From Robiginitomaculum sp. (lineage in GTDB: Bacteria > Pseudomonadota > Alphaproteobacteria > Caulobacterales > Maricaulaceae): 64,000 bases of DNA. Each line of letters opens with the position of its first letter. Positions within the stretch are counted from its first letter, which is position 1. Under the pieces are notes generated by a model, which made no database searches, was not told the origin of the DNA, and worked only from the letters and a program-made list of their open reading frames with translations. This document shows, in pieces, positions 1 to 8,707 of the stretch. The position numbers were made by a program, and so were the translations under genes. The DNA is taken from contig JAJFFT010000004.1 of assembly GCA_021776525.1 (NCBI GenBank), positions 780,499 through 844,498 on the forward strand, written 5' to 3'.

Positions 1-2
1 GC

Positions 3-467
3 GCTTGTATGGGCGGCGGTTGTGGTTTGGTGGCGGCCTGTGATGTTGCGGTGTCGCGCTGTGATGCCAAATTTCGCTTTTCCGAGGTTCGTCTGGGACT
101 GATCCCGGCAACCATAGCGCCTTATGTAATTCGTGCCATCGGGCCGCGCTGGGCCAATGCTTTATTTGCCACTGGCGAAGGCTTTAACGGTGATTACGCT
201 GAAAAAATGGGGCTGGTGCATTATACCGTGGACGACGAAAACGGTATGGAAAAAATGCTGGAAATGCTGGCCAAGCTTGCCTTTCAAACCGCGCCAGAAG
301 CCGTGGCTGAAAGCAAACAGCTGGTCAATGATGTTTTCGGGCGGCCCATCACCGATGATCTGATCCATATGACGGCTAAACGCATTGCGGCGCGCCGTGC
401 CTCACCCGAAGGCAAGGAAGGCCTGGCGGCTTTTCTTGAAAAACGTAAACCAAGCTGGGCGGAATAA
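3..467 (+). CDS. Enoyl-CoA hydratase/isomerase, methylglutaconyl-CoA hydratase-like (5' truncated by window)
   Basis: The frame is open from the window edge, so the true start lies upstream; about 155 C-terminal residues remain. The visible part is a crotonase fold: the glycine-rich oxyanion-hole segment MGGGCGLVAACDVAV, then FSEVRLGLIPATIAPYVIR with the catalytic-region Glu, and the C-terminal RASPEGKEGLAAFLEKR helix. The VRLGLIPATI and PYVIR wording is typical of the LiuC/methylglutaconyl-CoA hydratase branch, which acts in leucine and isovalerate breakdown in the cytoplasm. Its stop is followed after two bases by the next start, so both are probably in one operon. Other crotonase substrates cannot be excluded because the N-terminal third is missing. 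Confidence 0.85.
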   Translation, partial: ACMGGGCGLVAACDVAVSRCDAKFRFSEVRLGLIPATIAPYVIRAIGPRWANALFATGEGFNGDYAEKMGLVHYTVDDENGMEKMLEMLAKLAFQTAPEAVAESKQLVNDVFGRPITDDLIHMTAKRIAARRASPEGKEGLAAFLEKRKPSWAE

Positions 468-469
468 GT

Positions 470-1765
470 ATGCACGATACAAGCCTGTCTTCATCACTGA
501 CTCTACCGTGTGGGGCAGTGTTGAAGAACCGCCTTTGCAAAGCGGCCATGACCGAAGGTCTGGCCGATGCGCAAAACTGTGCCACCAGTGGGCATGAGCG
601 ATTGTACCGGCGTTGGGGCGCGGGCGGCATTGGTATGATGCTGACCGGCAATGTGCAGATTGACCGACGTTATCTGGAACGCCCTGGCAATGTGGTTATT
701 GAAGGCCCGCAAAGCGATGCGCAATTGTCCGCCTTGTCGCGTTGGTCGGCGGCTGCCAAGGAAGACGGTTCGGCCATCTGGATGCAGATCAGCCACGCCG
801 GGCGCCAAACCATGAAATATGTGGCCAGCGAACCGGTTGGCCCCTCGGCGGTGCCGGTGAAATTGCCGGGCGGCATGTTTGGTGCGCCCCGCGCCCTGAC
901 TGCCGACGAGATTGACGACATTATTACGCGTTTTGCGCATACGGCACAGATTGCCAAAGAGACTGGCTTTGACGGTGTTCAGGTCCACGCGGCCCATGGG
1001 TATCTGTTGTCAGAGTTTCTCAATCCACTGACCAACAGGCGCACCGACGACTGGGGCGGTTCTTTGGAAAACCGGGCGCGTTTGCTGCGGGCGGTGATTG
1101 CCGCTGTACGCAAAGTCGTGGGCGCAGATTTTCCCATTAGTGTGAAGTTGAACTCATCGGATTTTCAAAAAGGCGGCTTTGATTTTGCCGACAGCCAGAC
1201 CGTGGCTGGATGGTTGCGCGAAGATGGTGTCGATCTTCTGGAGATTTCCGGTGGCAATTACGAACAACCGGTGATGATGGGAGCCGAAGGGCTGGAGCCT
1301 GTTTTCGAGGATGGAAAAACAGAAAGCACCAAAGCCCGCGAAGCCTATTTTCTGGATTATGCCCGCCAAATGCAGGCCGCCGACACACCGCCATTGATGG
1401 TCACTGGCGGGTTTCGTACGGTTGATGCCATGCAAGGTGCAATCACCGATGATGGTGTTGATGTGATCGGGTTGGGGCGACCATTATGTGTGGATACCGA
1501 TGCCCCGCAAAAACTGCTGAGCGGTGAGGACCAGCATTTGACCAGCTGGGAAAATATCTTGCGCATCGGCCCGGGCTGGCTTGGGCCGCACAGTTCAAAT
1601 GACAGCATACGGATGATGAATGGCTGGGGCGTTCAGGCATGGTTCTGTTTGCAACTCTTGCGCATGGGGGCGGGCAAGGCGCCCAATCCGCGACTGGGCG
1701 TGTTCCGCTCGTTTTTGAAATACCAGTCCGGCGAAAAGAAAAAAGCCAAGACAATGAAGGCTTAG
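470..1765 (+). CDS. NADH:flavin oxidoreductase, old yellow enzyme family
   Basis: A 431-residue single-domain FMN TIM barrel. QISHAGRQ at about 107-113 is the hallmark FMN/substrate loop, and HAAHGYLLSEFLNP at 173-186 supplies the paired His residues (H173, H176) that bind the carbonyl group of enone substrates; DDWGGSLENR follows. No second FAD/NAD domain or Fe-S cysteine cluster is present, so this is the short OYE-like class rather than the 2,4-dienoyl-CoA reductase type. It starts two bases after the crotonase stop, so the pair is likely co-transcribed and may work in acyl or terpenoid acid breakdown; the natural substrate is unknown. Confidence 0.88.
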   Translation: MHDTSLSSSLTLPCGAVLKNRLCKAAMTEGLADAQNCATSGHERLYRRWGAGGIGMMLTGNVQIDRRYLERPGNVVIEGPQSDAQLSALSRWSAAAKEDGSAIWMQISHAGRQTMKYVASEPVGPSAVPVKLPGGMFGAPRALTADEIDDIITRFAHTAQIAKETGFDGVQVHAAHGYLLSEFLNPLTNRRTDDWGGSLENRARLLRAVIAAVRKVVGADFPISVKLNSSDFQKGGFDFADSQTVAGWLREDGVDLLEISGGNYEQPVMMGAEGLEPVFEDGKTESTKAREAYFLDYARQMQAADTPPLMVTGGFRTVDAMQGAITDDGVDVIGLGRPLCVDTDAPQKLLSGEDQHLTSWENILRIGPGWLGPHSSNDSIRMMNGWGVQAWFCLQLLRMGAGKAPNPRLGVFRSFLKYQSGEKKKAKTMKA

Positions 1766-1802
1766 AATAAAGCCATCCACCCTATCCTGGGAGAGAATGA
1801 TA

Positions 1803-4292
1803 ATGCGTATTGTTGCGCTTGCGATTGCGATCTTCGCCATGGCCCATCTGGCCGCTGCTGCACCGGATGCACCGCCTGATTATCAGGCGATGATTGCCGA
1901 TCTGGCGCACAAGCCGGGCCTGATTACGCTTTATCAGGACGAGGCGGCGGGCAAGGCTTATTTCTCTTTTCCCAAATCGGCCAACGATGACGGTGTCCTT
2001 GGGCGTTATATTTACGTCAATGCTTTGACCGCCGGTCTGGGCTCTAATCCGGTTGGCCTTGATCGCGGTAATGGCAGCGCACCGGCGCTGGTTGTCCTGC
2101 GCTTGATGAACGGCCAATTGATTGTCGAGGCACAAAACACGGCCTTTCGGGCCAGTGCGACACGCGCTGCCGAGCAAAAGTCAGTACATGATTCCTTTGC
2201 GCGTTCAATCCTGTGGAGCGGTCCGGTGACGGCCACCTCCAAGGACGGGCGTGTGCTGGTTGATATGACCGGTTTTCTGGTCCGAGATGCCTCTTTGGTG
2301 GCGATCCAGTTAAAAGACGCCAAGCAGGGCGGTTTCACGCTCGATATGGCGCGCTCAACGCTCGACACGCGGGCATCCTTGGCGTTTCCAGACAATCTGG
2401 AATTTGATGCGGTGCTGACTTTTGCCTCCACCGATCCGGGACCGGAAGTGCGGGCCACCGCGGCAGTCCCTCAAAGCGTGACATTGGTTCAGCATCATTC
2501 TTTTATCAAATTACCAGGTGACGGTTATCGCACGCGCCGTTCTGACCCGCGTGCAGCCACCATCCCGGTGACCTATGCGGATTATAGCGCGCCATTAAGT
2601 GCGCCATTGGAAGTGAGGCTCGCACGGCGGTTCCGGCTCGAGAAAATCAACCCCGGCGCGGCGCCCTCCAAAGTCAAAAAACCAATTGTCTATTATGTCG
2701 ATAATGGTGCACCTGAACCGGTGCGCAGCGCCCTGATGGATGGTATTGGCTGGTGGGCTAAAGCCTTCGAGGCGGCGGGTTATATTGATGCGTTTCAGGT
2801 CAAGGTGCTGCCCAAAGGCGTACACCCGCTGGATGCCCGCTACAACGTGGTGCAATGGGTACACCGTCATACCCGTGGCTGGTCCTATGGCGGCGGCATT
2901 GCCGATCCGCGCACCGGTGAAATGATCAAGGCCATGGTAACGCTGGGCTCATTGCGTGTGCGCCAGGACCGACTGATTTTTGAAGGGCTTTTGGGCGCGC
3001 AAAAAACCGGCAGCGGTGATGTGGATGACCCGGTTGAGCTGGCGCTGGCGCGCATACGGCAATTGGGCGCGCACGAAGTGGGGCATACGCTGGGCTTTTT
3101 GCATAATATGGCCGCCAGCACCTATGGTGATCGGGCTTCGGTGATGGACTATCCGGCCCCTGAAGTGACCGCCAATGATGACGGTACGCTGGATGTCTCC
3201 CGCGCCTATGGTGTCGGCGTTGGTGCATGGGATTTGTTTACCGCCCGATATCTCTATAGCGAAGCACCCAAGGGCGAAGATGAAAATGCTTATCTCGAAA
3301 AGCTGGTCCGCGATGGTTATGCTCATGATCTGCGTTATGTGGCCGACCGGCATGCCCGTCCCGCCGGGGCCGGGCACCCGTTTGGCAATCTGTGGGATAC
3401 GGGCACTGACCCAGTGGCCTCACTGGCCAATGTCATGAAAGTACGGGCCATTGGCCTGTCGCGGTTTGGGCTGGATAACCTGCAAAACGGGCAACGTCTC
3501 AGCGACCTTCAGGCCGCTTTGGTGCCGCTTTATCTTTATCATCGTTATCAGGTCGAGGCAGCCACCAAGCCCATTGGCGGCTTTGATTTTGTCTACGGAA
3601 TGAAGGGTGATGGATCGCCCACGGCAAAAATGCTCTCACCGGCTTATCAGCGCGCCGCGTTGACTGAAGTACTTAAAACCGTTGACCCGGCGGCACTGGA
3701 TATTCCGGATCGGGTTTTGGCGCTGTTGACCCCGCGCGTTGAGGGCGAGAATTACAGCAAAGAAATGTTCAAACCAGCCAGCAATCCGGCCTTTGATGTG
3801 GCTGGCGCGGCGCAAGTCTCGGCGCGCATCACGTTCTCGCATTTATTGCATCCGGCACGGGCGGCACGTCTAATCGAATTTTATCGCCGTGATGCGGCAA
3901 ATCCATCGCTGGATGAGGTCCTGACAATCACGACAAATACGGTTTTTAATAGCCCCAAGGGTGAGAGCGCACGGCTGCATATTTTGCGCCAAGGTGTGCA
4001 GGTGCAGCTGGTTGATGCGCTGATCGCGCTGGCACGTGATGCGCAATCCAGCGCCGCTGTGAAGGCCCGGACCGAACAGCATTTGCGCGATCTGTCAGGG
4101 CGTTTGTCGCGCCGCTATAAACCCGTCGACAAAGCCATTTGGGCCATGCTGGCAGGCACCATCAATCGCTATCTGGATCGCACCGAAGCCCCGGCAAAGG
4201 CCAGCGCAGCGCGTCTTGAAACGCCGCCCGGATCACCCATCGGTATGAATGCCGGCGGATGGGAGGACATGTGCTGGTTATGCCAGCCATAG
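1803..4292 (+). CDS. Exported zinc metalloprotease, met-zincin (DUF4953) with DUF5117 region
   Basis: About 829 residues. A signal peptide (MRIVALAIAIFAMAHLAAAA) opens the protein. I place the start at 1803 rather than the in-frame ATG at 1797, because GGGAGAG at about 1789-1795 then has normal spacing. The middle carries the zinc site HEVGHTLGFLHN at about residues 424-435 (HExxHxxGxxH) followed by SVMDYP, the methionine turn of metzincins. The upstream part matches the DUF5117 beta-rich domain that accompanies these proteases. The last residues end in CWLCQP, a CxxC pair at the extreme C terminus. Expected to be periplasmic or secreted. Substrate unknown. It converges on the serine hydrolase gene with a three-base gap. 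Confidence 0.85.
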   Translation: MRIVALAIAIFAMAHLAAAAPDAPPDYQAMIADLAHKPGLITLYQDEAAGKAYFSFPKSANDDGVLGRYIYVNALTAGLGSNPVGLDRGNGSAPALVVLRLMNGQLIVEAQNTAFRASATRAAEQKSVHDSFARSILWSGPVTATSKDGRVLVDMTGFLVRDASLVAIQLKDAKQGGFTLDMARSTLDTRASLAFPDNLEFDAVLTFASTDPGPEVRATAAVPQSVTLVQHHSFIKLPGDGYRTRRSDPRAATIPVTYADYSAPLSAPLEVRLARRFRLEKINPGAAPSKVKKPIVYYVDNGAPEPVRSALMDGIGWWAKAFEAAGYIDAFQVKVLPKGVHPLDARYNVVQWVHRHTRGWSYGGGIADPRTGEMIKAMVTLGSLRVRQDRLIFEGLLGAQKTGSGDVDDPVELALARIRQLGAHEVGHTLGFLHNMAASTYGDRASVMDYPAPEVTANDDGTLDVSRAYGVGVGAWDLFTARYLYSEAPKGEDENAYLEKLVRDGYAHDLRYVADRHARPAGAGHPFGNLWDTGTDPVASLANVMKVRAIGLSRFGLDNLQNGQRLSDLQAALVPLYLYHRYQVEAATKPIGGFDFVYGMKGDGSPTAKMLSPAYQRAALTEVLKTVDPAALDIPDRVLALLTPRVEGENYSKEMFKPASNPAFDVAGAAQVSARITFSHLLHPARAARLIEFYRRDAANPSLDEVLTITTNTVFNSPKGESARLHILRQGVQVQLVDALIALARDAQSSAAVKARTEQHLRDLSGRLSRRYKPVDKAIWAMLAGTINRYLDRTEAPAKASAARLETPPGSPIGMNAGGWEDMCWLCQP

Positions 4293-4295
4293 GCC

Positions 4296-5708
4296 TTATG
4301 GCGTGGTGGCCAGTATATCGGCGGCGAACTTTGCAATATTAAAGCGCGCCCCGCCATTATCATCAAAACCACGGCGGATGATCACCATATTACGTGCTGG
4401 AATGATCACCACATATTGGCCGCGATTGCCCATGGCGGCATAGCTGCCTTTAGGCAGACCAAGGCGCGGCCCAATAAGCCAGAATTGCGCCCCATAACCG
4501 GGGATTGGCTCGCCATTGGCGCGGGCTTTGGGGGGCTGACTTGGTGCCGGTGTGGCCACATACTTCGCCCAGCCTTTGGGCAATAATTGCTCGCCATTCC
4601 AGCGCCCGTCAGCCAGATATAAAAGCCCCAACCGACCCAGATCACGGGCTGTGGTCCAAACCTGGCTGGAGAGGACAAAGTCGCCATTCCAGTCGGTTTC
4701 GGGCGTGGTGTGCATCATGCCCAGCGGCCACAATAACCGCGTAAAAGGGAAAGCCAGATAGGCCGCATCATCATTCATGGCGGTGCGCAAAGCGCGCATG
4801 GACAACATGGTATCGTTATTGGCGTATTTCCAGCGTTTGCCGGGAGGAGCCTCGAGGCCACCGCGCCCGGCATTATCAACCACGCGACCGCCGCCAAAAT
4901 AAATCGCATCGGTGCGATTGCCACGCTGGTTTGAATCAAGGCCGCTGGCCATATGTAAAAGGTTTTGCAAGGTGATGGCGGCGCGGGGATCGCCTGCACT
5001 GCGCCATTCAGGCAGGTTTGCAGGGGCGTCCACATTGATCAAGTCGTCCTTGACGGCAATACCCAATATGCTGACCGCGATGCTCTTGGCCACAGACCAG
5101 GTGCGTTGCGGCGTGTGCATATCAAAGCCAGCCCGATAACGCTCGGCAATGATCTGGCCATCATGGATAACCAGAACGGCAGTGGTTTCTGTGCCTTGGC
5201 CATACCGCGTGCGATCAAAGGCGCTTTTGACCGTGGCTTTAAGGGCTTTTCCGGCGGCGCTGTCGGTCAAATAAGGCCGGGCGAGATGGTCGCCCTGCGG
5301 CCAGTTTTGCGTTGCGTCATACGCCGGAGCATCAAGCGCCAGACGCGGTAGAATTGCCCCCACGTCGGCCTTGGCCCCAACCGGCAATTGCGTGCAGCCA
5401 AGATTGGCCCGCCATTGCGCGATACGCGGCGGCATGTCATCGGCAAAACGCACTGATACACGTTTATGGACACGATCAATCATTGGTTCGGGCAGGGCGG
5501 CAAAGGCTTTGCGAAAATCAGGGTAAATGCGATGCAACTCATCGCCTTTGATCTGGCTCAGGCCACGTCCGGCATTAAAACTGGCGGCGCACGTAAAAGC
5601 GGCGGCATAGCCGGCGGCTTGGGCATTCATGGTGCGCGGTGTTTCATCGGCAAAAGCCGGGGCAACGCCTAACGCCCCCAATATGATCATCTTGGGAAAA
5701 ATGCGCAT
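4296..5708 (-). CDS. Exported serine hydrolase, beta-lactamase/penicillin-binding-like fold
   Basis: 470 residues with a signal peptide ending near ...APAFA. The catalytic S-x-x-K motif is SVAK at 205-208 and the second motif Y-x-N is YAN at 295-297, both in the order and spacing of class C beta-lactamases and 6-aminohexanoate-dimer hydrolases. FWLIGP and a late GNRGQYVVIIP strand fit the third-motif region. A roughly 150-residue N-terminal extension precedes the catalytic domain. Likely periplasmic and acting on a peptide, ester or amide; true beta-lactam resistance is not implied by the fold. It is divergent from the GST gene across a 184-base gap that contains short tandem repeats. Confidence 0.85.
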   Translation of the reverse strand: MRIFPKMIILGALGVAPAFADETPRTMNAQAAGYAAAFTCAASFNAGRGLSQIKGDELHRIYPDFRKAFAALPEPMIDRVHKRVSVRFADDMPPRIAQWRANLGCTQLPVGAKADVGAILPRLALDAPAYDATQNWPQGDHLARPYLTDSAAGKALKATVKSAFDRTRYGQGTETTAVLVIHDGQIIAERYRAGFDMHTPQRTWSVAKSIAVSILGIAVKDDLINVDAPANLPEWRSAGDPRAAITLQNLLHMASGLDSNQRGNRTDAIYFGGGRVVDNAGRGGLEAPPGKRWKYANNDTMLSMRALRTAMNDDAAYLAFPFTRLLWPLGMMHTTPETDWNGDFVLSSQVWTTARDLGRLGLLYLADGRWNGEQLLPKGWAKYVATPAPSQPPKARANGEPIPGYGAQFWLIGPRLGLPKGSYAAMGNRGQYVVIIPARNMVIIRRGFDDNGGARFNIAKFAADILATTP

Positions 5709-5772
5709 TGAAACCTCGAATAAAACCTGTGTGTGGGTTTATGGCATAAAACAGCCGCACCGCGAACCAAGG

Positions 5773-5823
5773 ATTGAACCCGCCACATAATTGAACCTGC
5801 CACATAATTGAACCTGCCACATA
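5773..5823. repeat. Three tandem 17-bp repeats
   Basis: The unit ATTGAACCTGCCACATA occurs three times head to tail (5773-5789, 5790-5806, 5807-5823). The first copy has a C for T at position 9 of the unit; the other two are identical. It lies in the divergent gap between the serine hydrolase and GST genes, so it may affect either promoter or be simple slippage. Confidence 0.9.
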
Positions 5824-5851
5824 AATGTAACTGATTGCCCTTGGTTTTACC

Positions 5852-5875
5852 TGTCTGAATGCCATATATCAGACA
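5852..5875. promoter_or_regulatory. Inverted repeat upstream of the GST gene, possible operator
   Basis: TGTCTGA (5852-5858) and TCAGACA (5869-5875) are perfect 7-bp arms around a 10-base AT-rich spacer, 17 bases before the GST start and just before its AGGAG ribosome site at 5881-5885. The size suits a dimeric regulator such as a LysR or TetR protein; no regulator gene is adjacent. Confidence 0.4.
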
Positions 5876-5892
5876 ACAACAGGAGCATTCCC

Positions 5893-6606
5893 ATGGCCAA
5901 ACAAGACCCGATTGAACTTTATTTTTTCCCAACCCCGAATGGCTGGAAAGTTTCCATTGCCCTGGAGGAAATGGGTCTTCCTTATGAGATGAAACCGGTG
6001 ATGATCGGTCAGGGGGACCAGTTCAAACCAGAGTTTTTGGCGTTTAGTCCCAACAACCGCATGCCAGCCATCATTGACCCCAATGGCCCGGACGGCAAAC
6101 CCATCTCGGTGTTCGAGAGCGGTGCGATTTTGCAATATCTGGCGCGTAAAACTGGCAAGTTTTATGGCAAGGACGAGCGCGGGCGCGTCGCCGTGGAAGA
6201 ATGGCTGATGTGGCAAATGGGCGGGCTTGGCCCGATGGCCGGACAGGCCCATCATTTTCGCGGCTATAGCGAAGAAAAAATTACCTATGCCATTGATCGT
6301 TATACCAATGAAGTGAACCGCCTTTACGGGGTGATGAATAAACGCCTTGAGGGACGCGATTATCTGGCTGATGACTATTCCATCGCTGATATGGCCTGTT
6401 GGGGCTGGATTTTCCCCCACGAGCGTCAGGGCCAGGATCTGAATGACTTTCCAAACCTGAAAGACTGGTTCGAGCGCCTTAGCGAACGCCCGGCTGTCAA
6501 AGCGGGCTTTGCCCTGGGGCTGGAAATGCGCGGCGACTTGACCCAGGACACCGAAGCCAGCAAAAAAGCCAAGGCCGTCTTGTTTGGGCAAAAGGCACAG
6601 GAATAG
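5893..6606 (+). CDS. Glutathione S-transferase, Ure2/YfcG-like
   Basis: 237 residues. The N-terminal thioredoxin-fold domain (about 8-90) starts with FPTPNGWKVSIALEEMGLPY, the signature of the Ure2-like/nu-class GSTs, in which Thr/Asn of the TPNG turn takes the place of a catalytic Ser or Cys. NNRMPAIIDP holds the conserved cis-Pro and FESGAILQYLA the Glu-Ser pair that binds the glutathione gamma-glutamyl group. The C-terminal helical domain contains YSIADMACWGW. AGGAG at 5881-5885 supports this start. Cytosolic; family members act as disulfide-bond oxidoreductases or peroxidases rather than classic conjugating enzymes. Confidence 0.92.
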   Translation: MAKQDPIELYFFPTPNGWKVSIALEEMGLPYEMKPVMIGQGDQFKPEFLAFSPNNRMPAIIDPNGPDGKPISVFESGAILQYLARKTGKFYGKDERGRVAVEEWLMWQMGGLGPMAGQAHHFRGYSEEKITYAIDRYTNEVNRLYGVMNKRLEGRDYLADDYSIADMACWGWIFPHERQGQDLNDFPNLKDWFERLSERPAVKAGFALGLEMRGDLTQDTEASKKAKAVLFGQKAQE

Positions 6607-6722
6607 GGGCTGTATTTAGACGTCTTACAAAATATTAATTTGGCCATGAATGCCTTCTAATGTAGGCACAAATATATTAAACCAAATATCGTAATCATGA
6701 TCTTATAATGGAGAATTATACA

Positions 6723-7235
6723 ATGATATTAAGGTTACGTGTATTGGTGAATATATTTATAGTTTCCGTTTTTTATATTATGAATACTATGACGGCGATT
6801 GCGTCAATAAATACAGAGATGGAGGCCACTGAGGAGCTAACGTTATTTAATAAAATACTTAAAATGGATACTGCGGCTTTTGATGCCTTTAATCATTGCA
6901 GTAACCCAGAGCAACTTGCAATCCATGAAAGTTATTTTACAAAGAATGTAGAATTTTATCATGATACTGGCGGTGTTACATGGAACCGTGATGATATGAT
7001 TGCTAACACCAGAAAATACGTCTGCGGCCATTATAATCGTGTATTAATAGACGGTACTCTGTCGGTTTATCCGATTAAAGATTTTGGAGCTATAGAGAAA
7101 GGCACACATAAATTCTGCCAATTGGAAACAGGTGCGTGCGAAGGTTATGCAGACTTCATAATAATTTGGCATAAGCAAGATGAAAAATGGCTAATTACCC
7201 GCGTGTTGAGTTTTGGCCATCGCGTCGTTGAATAA
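6723..7235 (+). CDS. NTF2/SnoaL-like (DUF4440-type) exported protein
   Basis: About 170 residues from the ATG at 6723, chosen over the in-frame ATG at 6708 because GGAG at 6710-6713 lies at proper spacing before it. A hydrophobic N terminus (LRVLVNIFIVSVFYIMNTMTAIAS) looks like a signal peptide or anchor. The rest resembles a DUF4440/SnoaL alpha+beta cone: a helix, then FTKNVEFYHDTGGVTW, DDMIANTRKYVCG, and terminal strands ADFIIIWHKQDEKWLITRVLSFGH. Such folds bind small ligands or act as unknown enzymes. The gene and its flanks are clearly richer in A+T than the neighbours, which suggests recent acquisition. Confidence 0.7.
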   Translation: MILRLRVLVNIFIVSVFYIMNTMTAIASINTEMEATEELTLFNKILKMDTAAFDAFNHCSNPEQLAIHESYFTKNVEFYHDTGGVTWNRDDMIANTRKYVCGHYNRVLIDGTLSVYPIKDFGAIEKGTHKFCQLETGACEGYADFIIIWHKQDEKWLITRVLSFGHRVVE

Positions 7236-7335
7236 CTATTGTCGTTTTTTGAAATGAGTGTGTTACCGTAAGCCTGATACACCTTTGCATGCGTTGGCCC
7301 ATCAATAAAATTGCAAAATAATACAGGAGGCTATC

Positions 7336-7704
7336 ATGACGTATCTGCTGGCAGCTAAATTATGCGCCGTTTTTGTAGTTGTACTTGGCACTATTGCCGT
7401 GTTCGCGCCATTAAAAGTGGCGCACAAACTCAGTCTTGATGCACTGGATAACAGTGCGGCGGGCAAGACAGAATTGCGTGCAACCCTTGGTGGCTTATTT
7501 TTGTTTGTGGGGGTGTTTGCGCTTTATTTGAACAATCCGCTTAGCTATGCAACGCTTGGCGCTGGCTGGCTGGGGGCGGGCGTCATCCGCACGGTCATGA
7601 TGTTCCCCGATAAAACTGTGAACCGTCTTACATTCCTTTCCATTGCCATTGAATTATGCGTCGCCTTTTGGCTGTTTATGCCATGGGTGGACGGCAAAAT
7701 CTGA
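7336..7704 (+). CDS. Small integral membrane protein, DUF4345-like
   Basis: 122 residues with four predicted membrane helices (about 5-25, 48-68, 72-90 and 98-117) and a short polar loop containing ALDNSAAGKTELRAT. The pattern of an N-terminal helix, a conserved E-L-R-A-x-x-G-G start of helix two and a last helix is that of DUF4345 proteins, which have no known function. A strong AGGAGG at about 7325-7330 supports the start. The stop TGA abuts the ATG of the metallo-beta-lactamase-like gene, so the two are translationally coupled. Confidence 0.7.
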   Translation: MTYLLAAKLCAVFVVVLGTIAVFAPLKVAHKLSLDALDNSAAGKTELRATLGGLFLFVGVFALYLNNPLSYATLGAGWLGAGVIRTVMMFPDKTVNRLTFLSIAIELCVAFWLFMPWVDGKI

Positions 7705-8622
7705 ATGGCCAAAGCCGTTTCAGCTATATTGGCCATGGCGGCATTGGGGCTTGCTCAATGCGCGGTGCGTGCGCCGCAAGACATTGGCGCAATTTATGAC
7801 CCACCAATGGTTTGCGATGCTTGTGAACAATGGAACCTGCCACAAACACCATTCAAGGTATTTGGCAATGTCTATTATGTTGGCACAAAGGGGCTGTCTT
7901 CGATCCTGATCACCGGCAAGGCCGGTCATGTATTGATTGATGGTGCATTGACCCAAAGCGCCCCGTTGATCGTGCAAAACATTGAAACACTGGGGTTTTC
8001 GATCAAGGATGTGCGTTTTATTCTTAATTCCCATGCCCATTATGATCACACAGGCGGTCTGGCGGCCTTGCAAAGGCTAAGCGGTGCCGTTGTGATGGCC
8101 AGCGCCCCCAGTGCCAAGGCGTTTTTACGGGGCAATGTCATGGAGGATGATCCGCAATTTGGGTTCGGTCCCAAAGGCAATGCCTTTCCCGCCATGAAGG
8201 ATGTGCGCGTTATTGCTGATCAGCAGGTGGTGCACCTCGGCGATATTGCCCTGACCGCACAATTTACACCCGGTCATACACCGGGCGGCACCAGTTGGAC
8301 CTGGCAATCATGCGAAGGAAAAACCTGTTTGAATTTTGTGTTTGCCGATAGTCTTAGCCCGTTTTCTCCGCCAGAATATCGCTTTTCAGATCAAGGCGGT
8401 CTTCAGGCGGCGCTGGCCCACAGCATAGCGCGTATAGCGCAATTGCCATGCGATATCATGATGACCACTCACCCGATGTTTTTTAACATGGCGGAAAAAG
8501 CAGCATTGGCGCACAAAAACCCTACAAAAAACCCGTTTATTGACCCAGATGCCTGTGCGACCTATGCCGCAAAAAACAAAAACAAGCTGGCCAGAAAACT
8601 CGCCAAAGAAAACCAACCATAA
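7705..8622 (+). CDS. Subclass B3 metallo-beta-lactamase-like hydrolase
   Basis: 305 residues with an N-terminal signal peptide (MAKAVSAILAMAALGLAQC). All zinc ligands of subclass B3 are seen: HAHYDH at 110-115 (H110, H112, D114, H115), H191 in TPGHTPGG and H256 in TTHPMFF. EDDPQFGFG and FADSLSPFSPPEYRFS match the B3 wording rather than B1, glyoxalase II or lactonase families. Expected in the periplasm, where B3 enzymes hydrolyse beta-lactams; related environmental proteins can have other substrates. It has no ribosome site of its own and starts at the base after the DUF4345 stop, so expression depends on that gene. Confidence 0.88.
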   Translation: MAKAVSAILAMAALGLAQCAVRAPQDIGAIYDPPMVCDACEQWNLPQTPFKVFGNVYYVGTKGLSSILITGKAGHVLIDGALTQSAPLIVQNIETLGFSIKDVRFILNSHAHYDHTGGLAALQRLSGAVVMASAPSAKAFLRGNVMEDDPQFGFGPKGNAFPAMKDVRVIADQQVVHLGDIALTAQFTPGHTPGGTSWTWQSCEGKTCLNFVFADSLSPFSPPEYRFSDQGGLQAALAHSIARIAQLPCDIMMTTHPMFFNMAEKAALAHKNPTKNPFIDPDACATYAAKNKNKLARKLAKENQP

Positions 8623-8707
8623 CTTTGCGCGCTAGGCCTTGCTTGTCGGCCGTTTCGCCCCATACACTGCCCCACCACCAAACGTATAACAACCATCAGG
8701 GGCGGAA

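Noticed and set aside
5709..5892. A CRISPR array, because of the tandem repeats before the GST gene
   Set aside because: The 17-bp units are directly abutted without unique spacers and number only three, so they are simple tandem repeats.
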